Position numbers and translations under genes: made by a program. Positions 36,578 through 43,601 of a DNA stretch of 62,582 nt are shown here, piece after piece (the stretch's first letter is position 1; every line of letters starts with the position of its first letter). Source of the DNA: an uncultured Collinsella sp. (lineage in GTDB: Bacteria > Actinomycetota > Coriobacteriia > Coriobacteriales > Coriobacteriaceae); the NCBI GenBank assembly GCA_900548255.1, contig URKH01000003.1, positions 1-62,582 on the forward strand, written 5' to 3'. The notes beneath the pieces were generated by a model. That model made no database searches and was not told the origin of the DNA. It was given only the letters and a program-made list of their open reading frames with translations.

Positions 36578-37185
36578 GTCCACAGCCCGACTATCGACGT
36601 GGGCTTCTGTCAAACAACCGAGTTAAAAACCACTGAGCCAGAATCCGCTTCAATAGAAGATGATTCTGGCTCAAATGATATCCGACCATTCACGCAGCAT
36701 GTCTACCGCAATCTGGCAAGAATCGAGGACGGGGAAACCGTCATCGAGGTCGTGAAGGTCGGTAATCGCCAGGCGTCTACAAAAACATGCCGCGGATGTA
36801 AAATGAAGCAGGGTCGAACCGAAACAGTTCCCGGACAATTGGCGTCCGGCCAGACACTTCGATTCGACCCTTTCTCATACCTGCATCTAAAATACTCCCA
36901 TAATCATTCTCGACATCTTTAACGCCATCACTCTCCCGCCACCAGCACGTCGTAGGTGCTATTTTCAACGAATCGATATGACCGCCCATTCATGTTCTTT
37001 AAGGCACGTGATACCATGAAAACGTGCGGTATTTCTCCAATCGAAAACCTGCGTGAACGTATGACTTGAGACGCTTTTAGAACTCACCAAGCGCAGGACA
37101 AACACAACTCAACAGCGGCCGCGTATTTGTTCCCAGCCGTACGGCATGGCGGAGCCATGCCCATTGTTGATTGGAGTGCCGCACG
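36578..37185. other. Largely non-coding region with inverted repeats
   Basis: About 600 nt. An open frame 36599-36922 (107 codons, GTG) contains a plausible stretch (ARIEDGETVIEVVKVGNRQA) but lacks a ribosome site and is crossed by hairpins, so it is not called as a gene. Inverted repeats: GAGCCAGAATC/GATTCTGGCTC (36635-36645, 36662-36672). A nested pair GGGTCGAA/TTCGACCC (36811-36818, 36863-36870) encloses CCGGAC/GTCCGG and is followed by TTTCTC. GGCATGGC/GCCATGCC lies at 37143-37161 just before the next ribosome site. Replication origin, terminator or transfer functions are all possible. Confidence 0.45.
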
Positions 37186-37764
37186 ATGACAGACAACCCG
37201 AACGACAGAAAAATCAGCGAGACGCCCGGCGCGAAGGACGTCCTCGATGAGGCCGCCGAGCAGATTGAAAAGGCTTGGCGAGAGAAGCTGCTGCGCGAGA
37301 CCGCCGATCTCAAGACCGAGAACGCGTTACTCAGGGCCCAGCTCGACGAATTCAACCGCAAGCTCGTCGAGGCGAGAGACCGGAACGAAAGACTTGAGGC
37401 CGACTGCAATGAGCGGGTCGCCTTTATCGAGGAGAAGTTCGAGCTCGACACCGCGAGCATCGAGCTCGAAAACAATGAGCTCCATGCCGCGAGCGTCAGA
37501 TACCTCGCCGATGCCAGGGAGCTCAGCAGGCAGGTCGTCCAGCTCCACGCCGAGGCTGAGGCCATGTCCGATGAGATCGAGCGTCTGCGCGTCGAGCGTG
37601 ACGCCGCGTTGAAAGCCCAAGCCGAGCTGAGCGATGCGCTCCTGGCCCAGCGCGACCTGATGGCCGAAGTCGCCGCCCTCAAGGACCGCCTCGCCGCCTC
37701 CGAGCGGCGGGCGACCGTGGCCGAGGCCAAGGTCGAGGTCATGACCAAGATGAGGGGCGAGTAG
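37186..37764 (+). CDS. Coiled-coil protein
   Basis: 192 residues, ATG at 37186 with GGAG 10 nt upstream. Almost entirely heptad-like charged/Leu sequence from residue 20 to the end (ADLKTENALLRAQLDEFNRK, EIERLRVERDAALKAQAEL), with no membrane segment and no cysteines except one. It should form a long parallel coiled coil of about 25 nm. It is convergent with the metallophosphoesterase operon and shares a bidirectional terminator. High GC, unlike the integrase region. No function was recognised; structural or partition-related proteins of mobile elements look similar. Confidence 0.75.
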   Translation: MTDNPNDRKISETPGAKDVLDEAAEQIEKAWREKLLRETADLKTENALLRAQLDEFNRKLVEARDRNERLEADCNERVAFIEEKFELDTASIELENNELHAASVRYLADARELSRQVVQLHAEAEAMSDEIERLRVERDAALKAQAELSDALLAQRDLMAEVAALKDRLAASERRATVAEAKVEVMTKMRGE

Positions 37765-37793
37765 TCCCGCGCCCTTCCTGTCAGGTAACTGAT

Positions 37794-37834
37794 TTCTAGA
37801 AACCTTCTAGAGCGCTTTTAGAAGGTTTCTAGAA
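37794..37834. terminator. Bidirectional terminator within a coding end
   Basis: A perfect 16-bp stem (37794-37809 with 37819-37834, arm TTCTAGAAACCTTCTA) sits between the convergent coiled-coil gene and the third metallophosphoesterase. The last nine codons of the latter lie inside it. T-rich loop and flanks. Confidence 0.65.
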
Positions 37835-38544
37835 CCGGGCGCAGCATCTTCGATCGGCACGATGTCTCGATAGATAAGGCGATGCCTGGTGTCGCACCAT
37901 TTATCGCGATGGTAGTGACCGAAGAACCAGACGCGGTAGCCGAGCCGTCCGTCGAGCTCACCCAGGAAGGTTTGCAGCGGATCCCCGCGGTACTCACGTC
38001 CGCGTTCGCGACACAGCTCTCTAGCCAGGGCAGCAGGAGCCTCGTGAGTCACAACGTAGTCGACCTTCCAGCCCACGCGGTCGAGCGAGGAGCGGCAGTG
38101 TTCCGTCTCTTTCTCGCTCGGCATCTCCTCGGGCCACCAGCTCCTCCCCTCCTTGCGATACTGCCTGTCGTTGCTCGCGGCGCCGCCCATGGCAAGGACT
38201 GTGAGCCCGTCGATATCGAACACCTCTCCGCGCATCAGGTGCAGCACGTGCGGTCGTGCCTCATGGACGAGCCCGCCGTTCCACTCCCGCACCGGCAGCC
38301 CGGCCAGGGCGTGGTGGTTCTCATGGTTGCCGTCTACGAAACACGTGGTCCAGGGCTTCGACTCGAACCAGTCGAGCCAATACCTCTCAGCATTCGAGCC
38401 ATCCCAGACAAAGCCGAAGTCGCCGGCCACGATCACCGCGTCATCGCGCGTCAGGGTCCGGCCCAGCGGCCAATTTTTGAATGCAAACCGGCTGGACCCG
38501 TACTCGGCCCTGCCGTGCACGTCGCCTGTCACATAGACCGTCAT
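37807..38544 (-). CDS. Calcineurin-like metallophosphoesterase 3
   Basis: 245 residues from ATG at 38544 (MTVYVTGDVHGRAEYG), overlapping the stop of gene 2 by one base. Metal-binding motifs of the superfamily are all present: GDVHG, VAGDFGFVW, FVDGNHENH, THEAPAA and FFGHYH. It is 40-50% alike by eye to gene 2 (same LMRGEVF, MGGA, WWPEE/WWPQE blocks), so the two arose by tandem duplication. Such enzymes cleave phosphomono- or diesters, nucleotides or RNA/DNA ends. The substrate is unknown. Confidence 0.88.
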   Translation of the reverse strand: MTVYVTGDVHGRAEYGSSRFAFKNWPLGRTLTRDDAVIVAGDFGFVWDGSNAERYWLDWFESKPWTTCFVDGNHENHHALAGLPVREWNGGLVHEARPHVLHLMRGEVFDIDGLTVLAMGGAASNDRQYRKEGRSWWPEEMPSEKETEHCRSSLDRVGWKVDYVVTHEAPAALARELCRERGREYRGDPLQTFLGELDGRLGYRVWFFGHYHRDKWCDTRHRLIYRDIVPIEDAAPGSRNLLKAL

Positions 38545-39269
38545 CAGTACGCACCCCACGGCAGGAGTTTGTCCCCGAGCCTCACGATCCGGTCATACAG
38601 CACCGTGTGCCGTTCGTCCGGGTTGCCGTCTCGGTGAAAATGACCGTAATACCAGTGCTTATAGTCCAGGCGATCCTCGATCTCGTCGAGGAATCCGGTC
38701 AGCCGGTCCACATCAGGGCGTTCCCAGCCCGGGTCCGGGTAGAGCGTCGGCGAGAGCATGCGCGTGGCGCAGGTATGGGTGATGACGCAGTCGACCTTCC
38801 AGCCGACCTCGTCGAGCTTGGCCCGCGCGGCATCGAATTCGCGCTCGTCCGGAAGCTCCTGAGGCCACCAGCTGGAATACGGCACGCGGTATTCCCTGTC
38901 CACGCTCGTGGCACCGCCCATGGTGAAGACCGTCGAGCCGTCGAGCTCGAAGACCTCCCCGCGCATGAGGCGGCGGATAGACGAAGTATCCGACAGGCGT
39001 TGCGTCAGCCCACCGTGCCACAGTTCCATGGGTCGCTCCGCCCAGTGATCGAAGCGCTCGTGGTTGCCGTCGACGAACAGCACCGTGTAGGGGCGCGACT
39101 CCAGCCAGGCGATATCGGCGCATTCCTCGGCAGAGAAATCCCACGGAAAGCCAAAGTCGCCGGCGACAATGAGGTAGTCATCGCCGGTAAGGCTATCCCC
39201 AAGCTCCCAGTCGCGGAGCTTTTGCATGTCGAGCCCACCGTGGATGTCGCCCGTCACATAGACCGTCAT
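38544..39269 (-). CDS. Calcineurin-like metallophosphoesterase 2
   Basis: 241 residues from ATG at 39269 (MTVYVTGDIHGGLDMQKLRD), overlapping gene 1 by four bases (ATGA). Motifs: GDIHG, VAGDFGFPW, FVDGNHERF, THTCATRML, YYGHFHRDG. A longer frame reaching 39524 is only overlap into gene 1 and is not used. Related to gene 3 by duplication, but the third metal-binding block has HTC instead of HEA, so specificity may differ. Confidence 0.88.
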   Translation of the reverse strand: MTVYVTGDIHGGLDMQKLRDWELGDSLTGDDYLIVAGDFGFPWDFSAEECADIAWLESRPYTVLFVDGNHERFDHWAERPMELWHGGLTQRLSDTSSIRRLMRGEVFELDGSTVFTMGGATSVDREYRVPYSSWWPQELPDEREFDAARAKLDEVGWKVDCVITHTCATRMLSPTLYPDPGWERPDVDRLTGFLDEIEDRLDYKHWYYGHFHRDGNPDERHTVLYDRIVRLGDKLLPWGAY

Positions 39270-39904
39270 CGAATCACCTCTTCCCTCTTGTACGCCGCCA
39301 GCTCGCGCTCGACCTGCCTGTCGCCGGTCTCGTTGACCCACCAGGGCCATTTCACCCGGCCGCACGGCTCGCCGACTCCGGCGAACCACTCCCTCAGCTC
39401 GTCGAGGCTCACCGGGGAGTGCCCGTTGGCATCGCAACCGACGTCGTAGCGCAGAAGGCCCTGCTTGCGGTTGAACTCGTTGTACGCGCCGCCGCTGCTG
39501 TGGATGTGCCCGTGGAGGTGCCACGATCCATGGCTCATGCCCTGCCAGTCGGCCATGGGGTAATGGCTCAGGACGATCTTCTGCCCGTCGATCTTGAGCA
39601 CGCAGATCGGCGGCTCCACGGTGAAGGCGCCCGCGACCGCCGGCTGGGTCCAGTCCTTGTCGTGGTTTCCCGGGACGAGGTGGATGCGCCTGCAGGCGGT
39701 CCGCTTGCGCAGCCCGTAGGCGTCCTGGGCGGTCATCTTGAATGAGAAATCACCCAGGATGTAGAGCTCGTCGTCCACGGCAACCCTGCCGTTGATGCTG
39801 TCGACGATGGCGTCGTTCATCTGCCAAATCGTCTCCCACGGGCGGTCGGTGAACTTCAGCACGTTCTCATGCCCGAAGTGGGTGTCGCTGGTAAACCAGA
39901 TCAT
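39266..39904 (-). CDS. Calcineurin-like metallophosphoesterase 1
   Basis: 212 residues from ATG at 39904 (MIWFTSDTHFGHENVLKFTD), with AGAAGGAG 8-9 nt upstream; the longer frame to 39997 has no site. Motifs: SDTHFGH, LGDFSFK, LVPGNHDKDW, LSHYPM, HLHGHIHSS. This is the COG4186-type group, distinct from genes 2 and 3. First gene of a three-gene overlapping operon; its leader forms a hairpin next to the ribosome site. Confidence 0.9.
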   Translation of the reverse strand: MIWFTSDTHFGHENVLKFTDRPWETIWQMNDAIVDSINGRVAVDDELYILGDFSFKMTAQDAYGLRKRTACRRIHLVPGNHDKDWTQPAVAGAFTVEPPICVLKIDGQKIVLSHYPMADWQGMSHGSWHLHGHIHSSGGAYNEFNRKQGLLRYDVGCDANGHSPVSLDELREWFAGVGEPCGRVKWPWWVNETGDRQVERELAAYKREEVIR

Positions 39905-39920
39905 ATTTATGTCTCCTTCT

Positions 39921-39970
39921 GTCGCTAAAAAACGTTCTCCTTCGAGGTCAGGAGACGTTTTATGAGCGAC
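39921..39970 (-). promoter_or_regulatory. Hairpin in the metallophosphoesterase leader
   Basis: GTCGCT and AACGTTCTCC (39921-39940) face GGAGACGTTT and AGCGAC (39951-39970), forming an imperfect 20-bp stem whose foot touches the ribosome site of the operon. It could control translation start. Confidence 0.4.
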
Positions 39971-40175
39971 ATGAGGTGCATATCCCTCATGTTTCAAGCT
40001 CCAATCTGTCGGGTTTGCCCAACTAAAAGTTTACGCCCACGCGCCCACGCGCGAACAGGATTCGATTTTTGAAATATGGACGAATTCCTCGTCAGAAGGG
40101 TAGAATGGTGCCGACGGCAGCCCAAGTTGTAGTGAGCTGGGCAGAGCCGTTGCTTAATAGAGTTAGGTCATCGTC

Positions 40176-40301
40176 TTAGCGACGGTGGCCTTTCTTTTTG
40201 GGCTTCGAGCCCTGCTTGAGTGCCTTGGAAAGGCCGACAAGGGCCGTGAGGAGCGAGACCGTAGCGGTCAGGAGCTTCACGAGCTCGGTGAAATCGGTCA
40301 T
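40176..40301 (-). CDS. 41-residue hydrophobic, cationic-tailed small protein
   Basis: MTDFTELVKLLTATVSLLTA is followed by LVGLSKALKQ and a basic end KPKKKGHRR. ATG at 40301 with GGGAGGTGAT placed 6-8 nt upstream; an ATG two codons earlier is in frame. One amphipathic or membrane-spanning helix of about 22 residues followed by seven Lys/Arg in the last 12 residues. This layout is common to small type I toxins, holin-like and membrane-active peptides. A possible terminator (ACGGC...GCCGT) follows at about 40118-40156. It lies alone between the phosphoesterase operon and the relaxase on the minus strand. Toxin identity is inference only. Confidence 0.6.
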   Translation of the reverse strand: MTDFTELVKLLTATVSLLTALVGLSKALKQGSKPKKKGHRR

Positions 40302-40488
40302 GGGCATCACCTCCCATCGAATGGAGGGCTCTGCCCGGCACGAGGGCTGCCGACAGCAAGGACGATTCTATCAGAGCGGCTGACTCCCGCCGATCAATTC
40401 ATACTCCTCACCCTCGCCGAATTGCGAGCATGAAAGAATCGGCACTGGATGGCAGCACGCTAGGGCACCGACGATAGGCTCTCCAAAA

Positions 40489-41688
40489 CTAGCGAGGCGT
40501 GTCTCCGCGAGCGTAATCGCCTCGGTCGACCGCACGATCGACCTGCGGCGAGATGTCGATGTTGCCACCATGGGCTCGGCCTGCGGCGCGAACGCGGTCA
40601 TCGCCAGCATCGGGAACGGCGCCGGCGTAACGGTTTCGAATCTCCCTTGCGTAACCGCGCCGGGCAAGAAGCTCATCACGAACCGCCGGATCCTCGAGCA
40701 GATCTTCATCGCACTTCGGTGCGATGAACTTAGGGAAGAGATTGTAGGCGACGCCCTTGCTCGCCTCTGCCTGCTCGACCCACGCCGAATACGCTTTCTT
40801 AAGCCGTTGAATGTAAATCTCGCAACGCCTCTCATAAGGAAGGGCTCGCTCGGCTTCCAGCACGTTATTTTTAAAGGCCGCCTCAAGCTGCTTGATCGCA
40901 AACCGCCCGTCAAGACGGGTCAGGTTGAAAGTGCATTTCGGATTGCCGGCCTCCTTGATATCGAGATCCGTCGCATAGACTCGGTTGTTCTTAATGAAAA
41001 TCTCTACGCCCCATGAGGCAAGTAACTTTTTGAACTGCTCCATAGTCTTCGGGTGATAGTCGTTGATTGCAATATGGATCAACTCGCGCAAATTGTTTTT
41101 ATAGCTGTACTCTCCCCGATCGACAATTTTCTTTTCAGTGTCGCGCGGCTGTCGGTCTCGAATCTTCGAGTTCTTCTTTCCCTTTTCGAGCTGAGCGAGA
41201 TTCCAGGCCTTGTCCATTTCACGAACCCACGCAGCGCGTTCGTACTTTCCGCGACGCCCACCCGTCTCGCAACGCTTACCCGTCAAAAGATCCGTGCGGT
41301 TAATCGCCATATGGACCGCGTAACGTTTTCCCGCCTTATCGCTTTCCTCATGCAAGGCGACAATCACTTGTTGATGCGGGTAGTGTTTCGCAAGCCATTG
41401 CTCCGCGTAGGCCATACATGCATCGGGGGTCATCTTGCCTCCGTTGCAGCTGCACTCCTCGGGAAGAAACGCAAGAACCTGATGAAGCATCGTTATGTTC
41501 TTCGCGCCGGCACGCGCAGGCCTGTCGTGATGAAACATCTTCCGCGTCATAGCCATCTCGGAAAACCAGTACTTTCGGTTCGCGAGGTTCCAGCCGCCGC
41601 GGGCCAAAGCGTACTTTCCGTTAATGTACTTGCGCACGTTCTTCGCATAGCGCTCGGACGAAACACCTTTCTGCTTAACGACGGTCAT
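40489..41688 (-). CDS. Relaxase/mobilization nuclease (MobA/VirD2-like)
   Basis: 399 residues from ATG at 41688 (MTVVKQKGVSSERYAKNVRK) after GGTGAT; it overlaps the MobC-like gene by 14 nt. Relaxase features: a Tyr-rich N-terminal segment (KYINGKYALARGG, NRKYWFSEMAMTRKMFHHDR), then EQWLAKHYPHQQVIVALHEE and the metal-site block RYAVHMAINRTDLLTGKRCE (H-x-A-x-N). The C-terminal half is charged and helical. Relaxases nick oriT and lead the strand into a recipient through a helper's type IV system. No coupling protein or mating channel is encoded nearby. Confidence 0.85.
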   Translation of the reverse strand: MTVVKQKGVSSERYAKNVRKYINGKYALARGGWNLANRKYWFSEMAMTRKMFHHDRPARAGAKNITMLHQVLAFLPEECSCNGGKMTPDACMAYAEQWLAKHYPHQQVIVALHEESDKAGKRYAVHMAINRTDLLTGKRCETGGRRGKYERAAWVREMDKAWNLAQLEKGKKNSKIRDRQPRDTEKKIVDRGEYSYKNNLRELIHIAINDYHPKTMEQFKKLLASWGVEIFIKNNRVYATDLDIKEAGNPKCTFNLTRLDGRFAIKQLEAAFKNNVLEAERALPYERRCEIYIQRLKKAYSAWVEQAEASKGVAYNLFPKFIAPKCDEDLLEDPAVRDELLARRGYAREIRNRYAGAVPDAGDDRVRAAGRAHGGNIDISPQVDRAVDRGDYARGDTPR

Positions 41689-42262
41689 TTTGATCACCGC
41701 CGACGAAATAGCGCTGTTCGAGTTCTTCGATAAAGAGAGTGACTTTGCGGGCGTTCTGGTAAACCTTTTCAAGCGTTCGGAAAACTGCCTTCTCGTTGTA
41801 GGCCGGAAGACCTTGCGCGTGCACGAAGTACATCAGCTGGTTGAGGTTCGTCCCCTCGCGATACAGCTCGTGATAGATTTTTGCGACCTGGCTCATATCG
41901 AAATCGATCATCTCGATTTTCCCGGCCAGCATCACGCGGCGGGCATACGCACTGACGGTCGTGCCGAGCGCATCCGCCTGCTTGCGAATCGCCTCGTGCT
42001 CGCCATCGGTGACTTTGACGTAAATAACCGCCGAGCGCTTTTCGTTCGAATCCTCTGAAACGGTTTGCAGCTTTTTGCTACGGCCACCGTTCTTATTTTT
42101 GGAAATGGCTAGATCATCGAACGATTCATTCCAATGAATCAGTGCATAGCGAATGAATTCGGCTTTCGTCATGCCCGCCTTTTCTGCCAAAGCGGAAAGC
42201 GTTTCGTATTCTTCAGAAGTGAGTGTCGCCTTAACGGTGTACGGACGTTTGCAACTCATCAT
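41675..42262 (-). CDS. MobC-like relaxosome accessory protein
   Basis: 195 residues, ATG at 42262. The N-terminal part (KRPYTVKATLTSEEYETLSA with LAEKAGMTKAEFIRYAL) is a ribbon-helix-helix DNA-binding module. A second comparable segment (AVIYVKVTDGEHEAIRKQAD with LGTTVSAYARRVML) follows. The C-terminal 75 residues match the MobC tail (YHELYREGTNLNQLMYFVHA). MobC proteins bind oriT and help melt it for the relaxase. The non-coding region upstream is therefore the likely oriT. Confidence 0.85.
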   Translation of the reverse strand: MMSCKRPYTVKATLTSEEYETLSALAEKAGMTKAEFIRYALIHWNESFDDLAISKNKNGGRSKKLQTVSEDSNEKRSAVIYVKVTDGEHEAIRKQADALGTTVSAYARRVMLAGKIEMIDFDMSQVAKIYHELYREGTNLNQLMYFVHAQGLPAYNEKAVFRTLEKVYQNARKVTLFIEELEQRYFVGGDQNDRR

Positions 42263-42814
42263 TCATGCCCCCAGGAAAGCAGAGCGAATCGGTGAGGCCA
42301 CCGATTCAAAACCGATATGAGATTGCTTTCCTTTTTAGGAGCGACTGACGTCGCGCCGATTTTTGAAGTGACGCCGTCGCTTCCCTTAGAGAAATGAAGG
42401 CGAACTTCATTTCTAACTTTATCGCCGTGTGAGGTGTTAAACAAGATGTGTTGGCAGATAAAGGGGGCGAGTATGGCCCCATTTATCTAGCCCAACACCA
42501 ATCTTGCAATCACCGGGACGGCGATTGGGCGAAGCGTAGCGTAGACACGAAATGAGAGGCCTCGTTTCGAGCGAAAGGCTTCGCGGTGTCGTAGTGTCAG
42601 CGGAGACCGTGAGCGGAAGCGAATTTTTAACGCGAAGGATGCTGAGTGTTAGAAATTCGCTGTAGCGGACTCCGGGCGAGGGCTGGAGCAAGTTGATGGA
42701 AGACCTTACCGATTTGCGGAAGGTTTTGCCCGAAGCATCCGGCACCGCCGAATTCTTTTGGAACGGCCTCTCGTTTGATTGCTTTCCTATCGTTTGCTCC
42801 CAGACTGGGCGTCT
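42263..42814. other. Non-coding region upstream of mobC, candidate oriT
   Basis: About 550 nt with no gene and many dyads: GAATCGGT/ACCGATTC (42279-42300), GAAATGAA/TTCATTTC (around 42392-42414), and a long imperfect stem from 42442 to 42507 whose core AGATAAA/TTTATCT encloses GGGGGC/GGCCCC. GC-rich short repeats of the GCGAAGCG type run to about 42660. Position before the mobC-relaxase pair favours a transfer origin. Confidence 0.55.
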
Positions 42815-42839
42815 AAAAAAGGCGGCCGAACCGGCCGCC
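42815..42839 (-). terminator. Intrinsic terminator of the lipoprotein gene
   Basis: On the minus strand an 8-bp GC stem (GGCGGCCG/CGGCCGCC, 42832-42839 and 42821-42828) with a 3-nt loop is followed by six T residues. It lies 46 nt after the stop at 42886. Confidence 0.85.
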
Positions 42840-42885
42840 CGCAAATAAACATTTACCGAATGGAAGAGAAGAGGAACGATGCACA

Positions 42886-43536
42886 TTACTCCCAGTGGCC
42901 GGCGACGTCGACAACCCAATGTTGTCCCGTAGCCTGCTGTTCATAATGCCCCTGATCTTCAGAGGTGGTATACGAATCATTGATTGCAGAAGCTCCATTA
43001 GGGTGTTGTGCATCACCGTAGGTAGAGATAACATGATTGTCCATTTCGGCTGCTGAGTTAAACGTCGCATGGCATACAGAGCACATCCAACGTTCATGAC
43101 GCGTATATACCACATTCGGCACCCAGACCTGGCTGTAATCAGTCTCCCAGTGGCCCTGCTCGGCAACCCACTTCTTCTGGCTACCGCCGTTGGAAGAGGA
43201 ATTGTTGCTGCCAGAGCCCTGCGAATTGCCGGAATTCTGCTTGGACTGGGAGGAATCGCCCTTGCTGTCCGACTTCGAGGAATCGGAAGACTTGTTATCC
43301 TCCTTCTTGGAGTCATCGGACTTCTGGTCCTTGTCGTCGGATTCTTTCTTCTCCTCGTTCTTGGTTCCAGAGGTTTGCGCCGCCTTTTCTTCGCTTGGCT
43401 TCTTTTTGTCTTTATTCTTTACCGCTGTGGCGGCCCTTTCCGTAGAGCCGCTTCCTTGCTTTGCAACGCTGGCACATCCAAGTTGAGGTGCCGAAAGGCA
43501 CACCAGAAGCGCAACGATAATAGCCTTTGTTCTCAC
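42886..43536 (-). CDS. Secreted lipoprotein-like protein with C2H2-type finger
   Basis: 216 residues from a GTG at 43536, preferred because GGGAG lies 6 nt upstream; an ATG six codons earlier lies inside that site. MRTKAIIVALLVCLSAPQLG then Cys is a signal peptide with an imperfect lipobox. A 100-residue disordered Lys/Ser/Asp/Asn-rich spacer follows. The C-terminal 90 residues repeat a GHWE/GHYE motif (EQGHWETDYSQVWVPNVVYT, DQGHYEQQ, VAGHWE) around a finger-like unit CSVC...12 residues...H...H. Such finger units occur in surface proteins of gut Firmicutes and Actinobacteria. It probably shares control with the adhesin whose gene precedes it on the same strand. Confidence 0.78.
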   Translation of the reverse strand: MRTKAIIVALLVCLSAPQLGCASVAKQGSGSTERAATAVKNKDKKKPSEEKAAQTSGTKNEEKKESDDKDQKSDDSKKEDNKSSDSSKSDSKGDSSQSKQNSGNSQGSGSNNSSSNGGSQKKWVAEQGHWETDYSQVWVPNVVYTRHERWMCSVCHATFNSAAEMDNHVISTYGDAQHPNGASAINDSYTTSEDQGHYEQQATGQHWVVDVAGHWE

Positions 43537-43601
43537 ACCGATCTCCCTGTCCATGAAACCAGGCGTTGGACACTAGCCGATATCCAACGCCCGACTCGCT
43601 T

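Noticed and set aside
36599..36922. 107-codon frame after the winged-helix gene
   Set aside because: It lacks a ribosome site and is crossed by two inverted repeats; part looks coding, so it is noted in the region entry but not called.
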